Shown: positions 29,337 through 40,001 of the stretch, piece by piece | Position numbering within the stretch: position 1 is the stretch's first letter | Layout: each line of letters begins with the position of its first letter | Assembly (NCBI RefSeq): GCF_024362695.1 | Contig: NC_065415.1 | Coordinates: 3,017,438-3,081,437 of the forward strand | Direction: 5' to 3' | DNA: 64,000 nucleotides | From: Pectinophora gossypiella | Lineage: Eukaryota > Arthropoda > Insecta > Lepidoptera > Gelechiidae | Position numbers and translations under genes: made by a program | The notes under the pieces: generated by a model | The model's database searches: none | Told to the model about the DNA's origin: nothing | Seen by the model: only the letters and a program-made list of their open reading frames with translations

Positions 29337-30872
29337 ATGTCAGAGAACATCAACACTAATAAAGCACCAGGCGTTGACAAAATTAGAGCTATTGACGTTA
29401 AATCTATTGTTGAAAAACTTTCGGGAGCTATAGCTAACTTCATTAATTGTAGTATTGAAAATGCAAAATATCCGAATGAATTAAAAACGGGAATTGTTAG
29501 GCCCATATATAAAAAAGGAAGTAAATCCGACTACGACAACTACCGACCCATTACCATTCTCCCCATACTTGACAAAATAGTTGAAAAATACATAAGTCAA
29601 CAAATTCAAACCTTCTATAGGAAAAACCTTATACTGAATAAAAGACAATATGGATTTCAACAGTCAAAAAGCACTACACAACTTCTATCCTTGTTTACTG
29701 AAGATGTAAATGGACATCTCAACATTAAAAACCACGTTCTTGTAGTATTTATTGACTATAGTAAGGCTTTTGACACTTTAAGACATGATCTACTTACCGA
29801 TAGACTAGACGAATGCGGAGTGCGGGGTCCACTTTTAAAATGGTGCGAAGATTACGTAAAGGAGAGGTCATATAGTGTCAACGTCGCAGATGCCATAAGT
29901 ACGAAGCAAAGCGTGACCCACGGCACAGCACAAGGTTCAGTACTAGGCCCTTTGCACTATCTGACCTACGTCAATAATGTAACAAACGTCATAAAATTTT
30001 GTCAGGTGTACCAATTCGCAGATGACACTTGTTTACTAGCGGCTGACAAAGACATAACCTTAGCCCTTCGACACTTACAAGAAGACTTCACTAATCTTGC
30101 TAAATGGTCTCATGATGCAGGGTTGGTTCTGAACGCCTCTAAAACGAAACTTATGTACATCTCGTCAAGTCAAAACAGAGTGTCGTATCCCTTAAATCTC
30201 GTAGCCCACAATCACGACTGCCTACATGGCAATATTTCCAACTGCAAGTGTAGCATTATCGAATTAGTGGACGAGCAAACCTACCTAGGTTTAGTAATAG
30301 ACAGCCGCTTTAAATGGGTTCCACATATAAATAAAGTATGCAACAAATTAAGGGCTATACTTGCAAAGTTCTGCATTATCAGGTACAAAATTCCCTACCC
30401 CATACTACTATCACTTTATAAGGCTCTAGCTGAATCAATAATTCAGTACGGATTGAGTAGTTATGGTAGAACTTGTAAATCGCATCTGTATCTCATCCAT
30501 GAACTACAGCTAAGAATTCTAAAGAATATCGTGCCTCCCAAAATAAAACTCGAATTTAATAACGATTATAATAAACTATTCAAATTTTGTGGAATTCTGC
30601 CCATCCAAGAAAAAATTAAACATACCTTGCTTGTGGAACAATTCTTCAACATAGACCTACAAAAACCTACGGTATATAAACGACTTCTAAGAAGTGCTAA
30701 TAACCCTAAATTTATCGTTCCTAAAACATACAATACGTATGGTGAACGTCAAAATAAATACATTATTCCTAAACTAATGAACGATCTACCTAAAAGCTTA
30801 AAGGATGAAATAAATACTACGAATATTAAACATAAAATTAAAACACATTTCCTAAAACATCTAACATATTAA
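29337..30872 (+). CDS. LINE reverse transcriptase, 5'-truncated, frame intact
   Basis: 511 aa of a non-LTR retrotransposon polyprotein. NKAPGVDKI (8-16) is the RT finger block, followed by RPIYKKGSKSDYDNYRPITI, VVFIDYSKAFDTL (D140), QGSVLGPL (199-206) and the catalytic FADD (227-230), then thumb and a C-terminal tail PKSLKDEINTTNIKHKIKTH. The endonuclease and ORF1 are missing: an in-frame TAG lies 9 nt upstream of the first ATG. Absence of an RNase H domain and the C-terminal style suggest a jockey/CR1-like clade (inference). The usual GVPQGS is GTAQGS here. No internal stop over 1.5 kb implies a fairly young copy. Confidence 0.85.
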   Translation: MSENINTNKAPGVDKIRAIDVKSIVEKLSGAIANFINCSIENAKYPNELKTGIVRPIYKKGSKSDYDNYRPITILPILDKIVEKYISQQIQTFYRKNLILNKRQYGFQQSKSTTQLLSLFTEDVNGHLNIKNHVLVVFIDYSKAFDTLRHDLLTDRLDECGVRGPLLKWCEDYVKERSYSVNVADAISTKQSVTHGTAQGSVLGPLHYLTYVNNVTNVIKFCQVYQFADDTCLLAADKDITLALRHLQEDFTNLAKWSHDAGLVLNASKTKLMYISSSQNRVSYPLNLVAHNHDCLHGNISNCKCSIIELVDEQTYLGLVIDSRFKWVPHINKVCNKLRAILAKFCIIRYKIPYPILLSLYKALAESIIQYGLSSYGRTCKSHLYLIHELQLRILKNIVPPKIKLEFNNDYNKLFKFCGILPIQEKIKHTLLVEQFFNIDLQKPTVYKRLLRSANNPKFIVPKTYNTYGERQNKYIIPKLMNDLPKSLKDEINTTNIKHKIKTHFLKHLTY

Positions 30873-31314
30873 TATAATTCAACTGCCCACTAATAATCTG
30901 CTAACATAGTCCAAATAAATTAATAACCGATATAACAATAAATAATCCAAACTAACAATACAATTACTAGAAATTACTTTAATTTACCTCTTTTAATGAA
31001 CACTCTGTAGTTGAAATCCAAGGCAGGTACCTACTGTCAGTCACTCAATAACAAACTCGTCAGTAAGTATTTATTTATAGTTATGTCGTGTGAGGTTCAA
31101 CTTGTTTAGCAAGCGGTAACGAGCGAACTACCTACTTCTTCACTACCGTGTGTATCCATCTAGTATATCTTTATTGTATCTACCTACAAAATGTAAAAAC
31201 AGACGATGAGTTGCGGTGTACAGAAAAATCTGTCTATAGGTTTATGAGACACCGTTTTTTTGATTGTAAAATGTTTATTATTACTTTGAATAAAAAAAAA
31301 AAAAAAAAAAAAAA
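30873..31314 (+). other. LINE 3'UTR and poly(A)
   Basis: No frame. Ends in about 23 A's (31292-31314), which I take as the LINE tail. ATTACTTTGAA before and ATTACTTTCAAA after the A-run are similar but no matching 5' duplication was found. Confidence 0.5.
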
Positions 31315-31439
31315 GAGATTACTTTCAAAAGAGATAACTGTACACAAGACATGGTTAGAGAATACTGCTATTAAATTCTTTCAACCAACATCATAAAATT
31401 CAAATAGCACATAAATAATAATGAATAACATTGCCCGAA

Positions 31440-31700
31440 GAGTGAGTAAACGAGATAGCAACAGGATCTGTGGAACAGAGACAACAGTATCAGCAGGCAG
31501 CCCCACAGCCAACAGCATGAACAGAAAGCCCACAAGGAACAGTATCAGCAGGCCGCCCCACAGCCAGCAATAAAAGCAGTGATGCAACCAGTCATGATCA
31601 GCAGTGCCATAACCAGCAGTACCAGCAGCCCTACAGCCAGCAGTAGTAGCAGAGCTACAACCAGATGTATTAGCAGTCTCACAGCCATTAGTATCAACAG
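31440..31700 (+). repeat. CAG-rich minisatellite-like tract
   Basis: Irregular ~30-bp units built on CAGCAGTACCAGCAGCCCTA, CAGCCAGCAG and CCCCACAGCCA. No continuous frame through it on the plus strand (stop at CAGCAATAA). The minus-strand 68-codon frame is a shadow. Confidence 0.6.
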
Positions 31701-33188
31701 TGGCCCAGGCAGCAAGGCCGTTTAAGAATAGTACCTCATGAGGAGGAAGAATTCCCTATAAAGTTATAATGGGAAAATTGGCACAAGCAAATATACCTAC
31801 CTTTATGATATTTACTTTTTCAAAATTCTGGTAAAATTAATTCCGAATGTCTATCACTAAAAGTTTTAGCATTATCATTAAGACATGGGATTCAAATCCT
31901 GTCTTTGTTAATCAGGAATAACAATACTAATCTCAGTATAAATTGAGGTACCTACCTGATAATATTATAACTTCAATGAAAATTTCCTTCAAGTATTACA
32001 TTCGAAATTGTAAAATATTGATACCTAGTTCGGTTAGATAGAATAGTTCCCCTTTTTATTATTAACTCATAGGTGAAAAGGAAGGAAAAATAGTTCATTA
32101 TTAACATATAACTTACATCACCATTAGCGTTTTCTCTAAATTTTGTTGTTGTAGATTTATTATGTTGTTGCTGATCAGCCCAAAACACAGTTTACAATTA
32201 ATATAAAAATTACAACAATAATGTCCCTCCACTTAATCAATCGGAACCAAACTGCAGTGGAGAAGTAACAATAATATTTTCATGATAAATATATGTTTAT
32301 CCTATTTTTCCAGTAAATAATAGGACGTTACTATTACTGTCCTAAAAACAAATTCAATAATTATTACACTAAAGAGATAGCTGCGTAAACAATGTTAAGT
32401 GTGTTAATGTGTTGTGTGTACGTTGTTCTATCATCTGATTGGTGGGTGAAAGGTTGCATAGAGGAATAGGAAAAAATTCCACAACAAGTTTTATTTATTA
32501 TTACCACATAAAAAATTATACTAAATGTTATTACCAAGCCATATGGTCGATATTAGGTAATACACAATAACGGGGGCTCAGGTAATCTATTTTAATAAAA
32601 ACAAAATCTTAATTATCACGAAGATAATTATCACACAAGTACATAATGTAAATGCACTTCCCCTCTTTATACTTTCAGCCTCATTTAACAATATCTTATA
32701 ATAAAGAGGAAAGTTTAGTTCAGTGGTTCTGAATATTTTAATGAAAAAGGTCATTTGAATAAATGTATCGAAATTCTTACTTGCACTTATATTTGTATTT
32801 TCTCTAATCAATTTGACATGTTGTCTTAGGATTCATTTAACTACTCAATGTCGACAACAATTGCCAACTTAGCACAGGATGTTACAATCAATCTTGTGTC
32901 TGGGTGCCCTCGTCATTACCCGTTCTTCTTTATGTATTTCTTCTTCTTTTATGTATGTAAACAAATAATGTGTAACTTTGATAATTATTGTAGCCCTTGG
33001 TGTGCCAATGAAAAATGAGTGTTATACTATATGATGAAGTCTCACAGTCCTTTCGACTATAACTATCGTTGTTGTTCAAGAGCTTCGGAAATGTGCTCTA
33101 TGGTGAGGTCCCTGTGAGGCTCTTATAGCCAATCTTGATGTTGAGCTCCATCAGAAATTTGTTCTTGTGTAGTTATTTCGTTGTGAAA
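31701..33188. other. No recognised feature
   Basis: AT-rich unique-looking sequence. Short frames have no motifs. Confidence 0.35.
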
Positions 33189-35171
33189 TGATGCTCTGTC
33201 GCGGGGCCACCACCTCCAATTCAGTTGAAAACGATATAGATTACTGTACGTACCATGTACATAGTGTACGTGAAAAGATTTTATGTGTACGTGCTATAAT
33301 TAGAAAGAAAACAACAAATTAAAGTGGCTTCGCTGGAGAGCATACTCCCCAGCGGAGCCACTCAGTTTGCATACTTCGAGATGTTTTCTTCCTGTAAATT
33401 GAAGTATAGTTTGATGTACGTACTACGTACATAGTGTACGTGAAAAGATTTTATGTGTACGTGCTATAATTAGAAAGAAAACAACAAATTAAAGTGTATA
33501 TGACGGCATGAACAAAACGTGAAGCGCTGAAGATTTTAAGAAACAATCTCCTTGCGAGAACTTTTTATCTATGCACAAACTACTAAGAGAACCTATTTCA
33601 AACGAACGTCTCTCATACAAAACAAAGAGCCTCAGAATTTAGAGTATGACACTTGATTTGACATATAAAATTATATTGCCACACGCAAAAATAATTGTGG
33701 GGTTGCCATAGTAATGATATGGCACGGCGTGGCAGTAGTGATAGCTTTAAATTATTTAGATTACTTTAAATTTTGATGACAAGGTTTATAAAAAAAAGAC
33801 TGCAGTTTACTTGTATAACATTTTATTTTTTAATTTTGTTTTATATTTTATGGATTATTTTTTTCTGAAATAGAGCTTTATTATTATTATTTTAAATATG
33901 CCTTTTTGCATTAATGGCAAACTTTCCTCTAAACGCTCTAATCTAGAGACATCTGTACCCTTTAATATTTTGTTTATAATAACACTGCTAATCTTGAGAG
34001 ACCCGAAAAGTTTTTAATACAAATGTCTTTGTGCAATCCGCATGGCAAACACAATTGTTCCCAGTAGTCCTAAGCCTTCGCAAATTGTCATCACACAAAC
34101 ACTGTAACTTCTGCACTTCTAGAGTTCTTCCTAGCTCACTTTTAGGAAACTGGTGAAATATAGCGTCTTTTCGTCTTTTCGCTTACTTATCTTACACTCA
34201 TACTGTATGGATATCACAGTTTTCTACGTAGTTGAGAGGCTAACTACGGAATTTATTCAACGCAAATTTCACTCGATCACTTACATTTATAAAACTACAA
34301 TGAAACAATGATTGATTTTGGATTTTGTTTGGTTAGGACGCCGGGCGGGCAGCGCTTGCCCTTGTGTCTATGTTTATATCCTAACCTAAGATTGTCCCAA
34401 GATGGCGGAAGATCGCAGAGGGGTGAAATGAAGTAGGAGAGGGGTGAAGTAGCTGTCATTTTCTAAACTCGGTACATTTGCGCTATGGTACAATTTTTTT
34501 GTATGAACATTTCCGGCCGTGTATCTATGACAGATTTGACATAAATTGTCAGTGCCGTACCGATCCGTCACCAAACCTTGTCATCAAAATTTAAAGTAAT
34601 CTAAATAATTTAAAGCTATCACTACTGCCACGCCGTGCCATATCATTACTATGGCAACCCCACAATTATTTTTGCGTGTGGCAATATAATTTTATATGTC
34701 AAATCAAGTGTCATACTCTAAATTCTGAGGCTCTTTGTTTTGTATGAGAGACGTTCGTTTGAAATAGGTTCTCTTAGTAGTTTGTGCATAGATAAAAAGT
34801 TCTGGCAAGGAGATTGTTTCTTAAAATCTTCAGCGCTTCACGTTTTGTTCATGCCGTCATATACACTTTAATTTGTTGTTTTCTTTCTAATTATAGCACG
34901 TACACATAAAATCTTTTCACGTACACTATGTACGTAGTACGTACATCAAACTATACTTCAATTTACAGGAAGAAAACATCTCGAAGTATGCAAACTGAGT
35001 GGCTCCGCTGGGGAGTATGCTCTCCAGCGAAGCCACTTTAATTTGTTGTTTTCTTTCTAATTATAGCACGTACACATAAAATCTTTTCACGTACACTATG
35101 TACATGGTACGTACAGTAATCTATATCGTTTTCAACTGAATTGGAGGTGGTGGCCCCGCGACAGAGCATCA
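33189..35171. mobile_element. Foldback element with 599-bp inverted arms
   Basis: Arms 33189-33787 and 34573-35171 are inverse complements with no net gaps; I see one clear mismatch (TTGCGAGAAC against TTGCCAGAAC). They begin TGATGCTCTGTCGCGGGGCC. Each arm holds an 82-bp direct repeat (33245-33326 and 33415-33496 on the left) and a 38-bp palindrome GTGGCTTCGCTGG..CCAGCGGAGCCAC (33324-33361). The 785-bp centre has short frames on the minus strand but no intact transposase. No clear target duplication. Foldback/TIR-rich DNA element by structure. Confidence 0.85.
33860..34182 (-). pseudogene. Coding-like remnant inside the foldback element
   Basis: 33988-34182 reads KRRKDAIFHQFPKSELGRTL, LQCLCDDNLRRLRTTGNN and CVCHADCTKTFVLK then TAG; in the next frame LFGSLKISSVIIN and SRLERLEESLPLMQKGIF continue. 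FHQFPKS resembles the FHRFPK core of THAP domains, and the cysteines are suggestive, but the THAP spacing is not met. Possibly a decayed transposase; family not assigned. Confidence 0.25.
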
Positions 35172-35603
35172 CACAAATTGATAGTAATGTGAAATAGGTA
35201 TTTAATGTACTTGCTCAACTTCAACTTTATTATTTAGAACTATGTATCTATTCTAGTACAGTATAGTATAACCATATATAACATACATAATATCGATTCC
35301 ATTCTTGAGAACTGGTGAAACTTGTTTAGCGAACAGTTATTATTCTTATTGTTTTTTACATGATAATATCAAAACGTTTGGTGGAACGCCGCGCTGAGTT
35401 TATCAGGAGACGGCTGTGCCTCTGACTGCCTTTATTGGGATTAAAGTCATGGGCAGCTTAATTAGCTTTTGTGATAACAATGTATGTACTTTATTCATTA
35501 ATGAATAATCATATTATTGGTACTCGTTTCAATTTAAATGTTTCATTCCCAACTAAACTTTGAACATCTACACTGTTAGAAACCTTTCGAACAAGGAGCG
35601 AGT
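35172..35603. other. Unassigned; repeat end at 35570-35603
   Basis: ACACTGTTAGAAACC and TTTCGAACAAGGAGCGAGTA just before the next element match the inverse of 19970-20010. Confidence 0.4.
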
Positions 35604-35959
35604 ATAATTATGAGATTAAACGAACTTACCTGTAAGTGAAGTTCTATCTCAATTATACGAAGCTCCTTGTTCGAGAGGACTCCCTCCCTTCAATTTTAAT
35701 ATCCCGCCCTAAAGCTTCCACAGGTGATGGAGTTGTCCATGAAACATGCTTTAAACATAATGACATTAGTTGACAGGTGCGCTCGGAAGCGGGAAACTAA
35801 CTTTTTTTTTTTTTAGCTTTGGATATGAGCTTTGAAAATTGTGACGATGCTGGAGCATAAGACGTAGACTACACTGTTAAAAAACCTCTCGAACAAGGAG
35901 CTTCGTATAATTGAGATAGAACTTCACTTACAGGTAAGTTCGTTTAATCTCATAATTAT
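35604..35959. mobile_element. MITE with 75-bp perfect TIRs and splice-like core
   Basis: Arms 35604-35678 and 35885-35959 are exact inverse complements: ATAATTATGAGATTAAACG, AACTTACCTGTAAGTGAAGT, TCTATCTCAATTATACGAAG, CTCCTTGTTCGAGAGG. The right arm contains CTTACAG|GTAAGT (35934 start of GT), i.e. an acceptor abutting a donor, and the core GAACTTACCTGTAAGTGAAG puts GTAAGT on both strands. Centre shares sequence with 19999-20115. Non-coding. Confidence 0.75.
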
Positions 35960-36186
35960 GTTGCTACCTATATTGCTTCTCATTATTTGGATCAGAATCA
36001 TAATGGGTGAAAGATGTAATTGTGCCCGGGTGTAATAAACATGGTCATTATTTGTACCCAAAACAAAGATGGAAGATATTGTAATGCATCTTTGTTCCTT
36101 CTAATTTTAGAAGGTTAAAAGAAGAAGATACTGTACAGCGCCATCTATATTGATTGTGATGAACGTACCCTGGAAAGTCCATCCTT
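35960..36186 (-). repeat. Repeat shared in inverse with 19826-19928
   Basis: GTACAGCGCCATCTA, ATTGATTGTGATGAACGTAC and GGAAAGTCCATCC are the complement of the 19.8-kb block. Confidence 0.6.
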
Positions 36187-36536
36187 GGTATCACAAAAAA
36201 CGATAAATTATCTACGTGAAAAAATATAGGTACATACTTGTCTATGTTATCGAAAAAGTCCTTGGCTTCAACATTTGCTTATAACGTTACTGTCTAATAG
36301 AGATATAATTTATTGTCTACGCTGCTTTATAGGGGTGTGTGTTTGAAGTCTATGGACACTTGGTATCGCAAAAAATGATAAGTTATCTGTAGTCAAAAAT
36401 ATGGGTGTACTTGTCTATGTTATCGAAAAACGCCTGGGCTTCACGATTTTCTTATAATTATTCTGTCTAATAGGGATACCATTTATTGTCAGCGCTATAC
36501 AAGGGGCGTGTTTGGAGTTTACGGACGAAGTGTTTG
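36187..36536 (+). repeat. Two tandem 175-bp units (repeat H)
   Basis: Units start GGTATCACAAAAAACGATAA (36187) and GGTATCGCAAAAAATGATAA (36362); both contain CTTGTCTATGTTATCGAAAA, CTGTCTAATAG and TTTATTGTC, ending with a GGGGTGTG/GGGGCGTG block and GGAC. A single diverged unit is near 19243. Confidence 0.65.
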
Positions 36537-36639
36537 GCCTCAAAATTGACAAATATTTGAATTTTTTCTAACCAGTTTTTAATATCTATTCTTATATCCA
36601 AAGAGGAGTTTAATCTCATTGGTCAATTCTTCTTTAATA

Positions 36640-36790
36640 TTATAGACGGCGATACAGCTCACCACCCTTAACGTTTGTCTTACAGAAAGCTCGGTGAAGT
36701 GTGGGTAATTAGTTCATCTTGCGACGGATGTACCTCAGAAGACCCTAATTGGGATATATTCGAGAAAATTGTTGTGAAAATTAAAGTTTC
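36640..36790 (+). repeat. Dispersed repeat, LINE-tail type
   Basis: GACGGCGATACAGCTCACCA, GTCTTACAGAAAGCTCGGTG and AATTGGGATATATTCGAGA; related copy at 44121-44235. Confidence 0.5.
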
Positions 36791-36891
36791 ACAAAATTTA
36801 TTAACATTTTACAATTCACAATTTTATTATAATAATACAATTTGTCACATAATCAGAAACATACGTAACTTCGTCACGTCCAACTAGGCGT

Positions 36892-37101
36892 TTAAGTGTT
36901 CTGAATCTGACCTGGTCCAAACGAACCCATTACACTAGCGGCATTGCCCCGTTGCACAGCCACTGACAGGCGTTGGACCAGGTAAGACGCAGACCTAGGG
37001 TCACCCCCTCTGACTTTGAGTCTCCGGCCGATTTCCCTGATCAATTCCCTCACCTCGCTACCCCTAGGACCTGCAGTCTCAAAAGCCACGGCCACAAACA
37101 T
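36892..37101 (-). pseudogene. LINE C-terminal fragment (RGNAASVMG type)
   Basis: 69 codons plus stop: VAFETAGPRGSEVRELIREI, DPRSASYLVQRLSVAVQ, RGNAASVMGSFG. ETLG...GDPR...YL.QR.S.A.QRGNAAS..G is a conserved end of a non-LTR retrotransposon polyprotein I have seen in many insect genomes. No upstream RT, so a truncated copy, but the motif is intact. Confidence 0.65.
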
Positions 37102-37640
37102 GTATGCAGTTTATATTACACTATGAACATAATATTATAAGTATCGGTTTTGTCCCAGACCGTGGAATAATAAACAGATTACATAATAATTTACGATTCA
37201 TACAATCATCTATAGTCATTGAATTCCAAAGCCAAAGTCCTTTGAGACGACATTCCTTTCTAGTTAAGATAATATTTTAAAAATAGAATCCCGGACGCTT
37301 TAATAATGCTGATTCCGGCGGGGTGACGAGTGATTGTTCCCATTCTCATTACCGGCACGCCCGGACGATTATATCCGTCCAAGGATCAAGATGTAAAGTC
37401 ACTGCGCTATCTACACATGCAGACAAGAAAATCGACTCTTATTACCAATCTCATTTGTAATTGTATTTCATTTTCAAAATTAAATTCTTAATTACACTTC
37501 ATTCGTGTTGGTTTTATAATAATTATGTAATTTTAATTTTATTGTTTTTAGCAGTGTTTAATGAATGTAATATGGACTTTCATATCTGAAATGTTTTTTT
37601 AAATTTAATTAAATATTAATTTAATTTAGTATAATTAATC
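37102..37640. other. No recognised feature
   Basis: Unassigned sequence. Confidence 0.35.
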
Positions 37641-37714
37641 GTTGGTCCCGGTTACTAATTAAAGTATGTAGTCGTTACATGAGCCATCGCAGTAATAACC
37701 CTGACACCAGGATT
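37641..37714 (+). repeat. SINE-2 tail fragment
   Basis: CGTTGGTCCCGGTTACTAAT, GTAGTCGTTACATGAGCC and CCCTGACACCAGGATTATC. Confidence 0.55.
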
Positions 37715-37788
37715 ATCTTGTTGTACAAGAGTACTTCTTTTGTTGTCTTCTCTTGTTGTTGTTTTCTTCTCTTCCTACCTACCATAAA

Positions 37789-37937
37789 GATTTGATAGGT
37801 CCCGTTTTTTATAGAAGCGACTGCCTATTTGACCTCGGAACCCGCAAAGGGATAACCAGCCCAGTACAAGGTCACATAACTCCGAAACGCTTTCTCGAGA
37901 ATGTGGGTTTCCTCACGATGTTTTCATTCACCGCGGA
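37789..37937 (-). repeat. SINE-1 tail fragment
   Basis: GATAGGTCCCG, GAAGCGACTGCCTATTTGAC and GAGAATGTGGGTTTCCTCAC. The 82-codon frame at 37753 is this repeat read through. Confidence 0.65.
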
Positions 37938-38290
37938 GTGCGCATTGTATTATAATACATTTTCTACAACATCTATGTTATATAGAAAATGCCAATATTA
38001 GTAATAGGTCGTATTATTCTCATTATTTGCAGGTTAGTAGGTCAATGTAATATCGACTTGGCGCTCCTACGTTCACATGATCGTTATCGGTCTAATGTGA
38101 AAACTGCCTAAGTCGTAAAACTTCAGATTGTGGGGTTGGCAAAACATATAAGTTTTTACAGATGAAAGAACTTTATTGCAATTAACGGGTTATGTCTGTA
38201 GGTAGGACTTCATTGCGTATTCATTGCTGTTTTAGCTCGTTCCGAGATTGTTAGGGAATATTGGTCATGATCACTATTTTTTTTTTAAAG

Positions 38291-38401
38291 ATTTAGCTCG
38301 CCCAGAAAAATTTAAGAGCCACGCTCTTGTCGATGTAGCATTCTCCATTCTTATCTATCAAATTTAAGGCCAATTTTTTCACTTCCTTATAAGACACAAC
38401 G
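38291..38401 (-). pseudogene. Fragment of the 6608-type LINE end
   Basis: The minus strand reads VVSYKEVKKLAL then GAGAATGCTACATCGACAAG and GTGGCTCTTAAAT, i.e. the end of the ORF plus the 3'UTR start seen at 6680-6760, with a frame-disrupting extra segment. Confidence 0.5.
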
Positions 38402-38805
38402 TTCGATAAAATATATAAAAAAAATGTTTCTTTTTTATTTATTTATTTAAGTACTCCAACAGACGAAAATCAACTCCAACAGACAACCCTTTACTAAATT
38501 ACAATTTTTTCCTCGATTCTGTATATTACTGTATATTAAGTAATGAAATAAATAAGTAAAGAAGATATAAAAGTTATAAAAATCTCTCTCTGTCTCAAAA
38601 AAAAAATATCCAATATATCCTTATGAAGTATAATCCCTCGACACTTAAATTTATTAGATTACACGAAGCACTCATATCGTTGGCATAGCAACCAGCTCAT
38701 ATAAAATTTAATTAATTAAGCATTTGAGCACTTATAACATATAGGTATATTATATTGACAGGATCGACATAGTAATTTGAATCTCATTTGCAAATTATAA
38801 TAATA

Positions 38806-39054
38806 ACTAGCGACCCTTCGCTCGGGTGCAATGCTGAGGAAAAAAATGAAATTATTTACGACATCCCATTAAAAACCTCAAAAGTATTAGTATTTCTCCA
38901 CTACTTAATGGATGTTATTATACATATTATAAACATTTCTCTTGAATCTCTCTATCTTAAAAAAAAAAAACGCATCGAAATCCGTTGCGTAGTTTTAAAA
39001 ATTTAAGCGTACATATAGGGACAGAAAAAGCGACTTTGTTTTATACTATGTAGT
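38806..39054 (+). repeat. Repeat E (CTAGCGACCC type)
   Basis: ACTAGCGACCC, CTCGGGTGCAATGCTGAGG, ATTATTTACGACATCCCATT, AAATCCGTTGCGTAGTTTTA, TTTAAGCGTACATA. Further copies at 39754-40001 (opposite strand) and 62409-62670. The ORF-like 72 codons within are not meaningful. Confidence 0.65.
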
Positions 39055-39254
39055 GATTATTAATGAATTTGAAGCGAGAATGCCTTTGTGATAGCATTGT
39101 TTGAGGGTTCTCCGTAATGATATAAATACCGAACCCCGGACATACTACACAAAAATCTCATTTTATCGTATACCGCCTAACGCGTAAGTGAGAGGGAGAC
39201 AGACAGTTCGTGCGCTTACTCCTTAACGGCTTCCGGCTATTTAAGACTAAAGTA

Positions 39255-39325
39255 AGAGCCAGGGGGATAAGGTCGGAGTCCGATACAAATTGGTGCGGGG
39301 CGGAGTAACCGTTCTATACGTAGCT
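39255..39325 (+). repeat. Dispersed repeat D1
   Basis: GGATAAGGTCGGAGTCCGAT, AATTGGTGCGGGGCGGAG, CCGTTCTATACGTAG. Confidence 0.5.
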
Positions 39326-39338
39326 CGTATTATTATTT

Positions 39339-39612
39339 CATCATCGTCATCATCAGCCCATTAACGTCCCCACTGCTGGGGCACGGGCCTTCCCTATGGA
39401 TGGATAAGGAGATTGGGCCTTAAACCATCACGCGGGCCCAGTGTGGATTGATGGTTATTAACGACTGCTAATGCAGCCGGGACCAACGGCTTATCGTGCC
39501 TTCCAAAGCACGGAGGAGCTCGAGATGAAAACTTTTTTGTGGTCACCTATCCTATTGCATAACTTCAACAATCGCAGACCGAGCGCGTTTACCGCTGCGC
39601 CTCCGGGCTCCT
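39339..39612 (-). mobile_element. SINE-4, near full length
   Basis: Tail (CATCATCAGCCC, TTAACGTCCCCACTGCTGGG) at the low end, head (GAGCGCGTTTACCGCTGCGC, GGGCTCC) at the high end, opposite to 54755-55048. TATTATTATTT flanks both sides (39328-39338, 39616-39626), a probable but low-complexity target duplication. Confidence 0.75.
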
Positions 39613-39753
39613 CATTATTATTATTTATTCTATGGCATTTTTTTTTACTTGGGAAACAAACAGCTATAACACTACATCTAAACATTAGAATAAGCCAACA
39701 AAGTTCCCACCGCCGAATAGTACGAATGTCAAGAGTGTACAACAAAAATGCAA

Positions 39754-40001
39754 CATCACTACATAGTATAAAACAAATTAGCTTTTTCTATGTACATTTA
39801 AATCTTTAAAACTACGCAACGGACTTTGATGCGGTTTTTTTTTAATATAGAGTGATTCAAGCGGAAGGTTTATATGTATAATAACATCCATTGAGTAGTG
39901 GAGAAATACTGTTATTTTTGAGGTTTTTATTGTGATGTCGTAAATAATTTCATTTTTTCCTCAGCTTTGCACCCGAGCGAAGCCGGGGCGGGTCGCTAGT
40001 A
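39754..40001 (-). repeat. Repeat E, inverted copy
   Basis: CACTACATAGTATAAAACAA at the left to GCACCCGAGCGAAGCC and GGGTCGCTAGT at the right; complement of 38806-39054. The two lie 700 bp apart facing each other. Confidence 0.65.
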
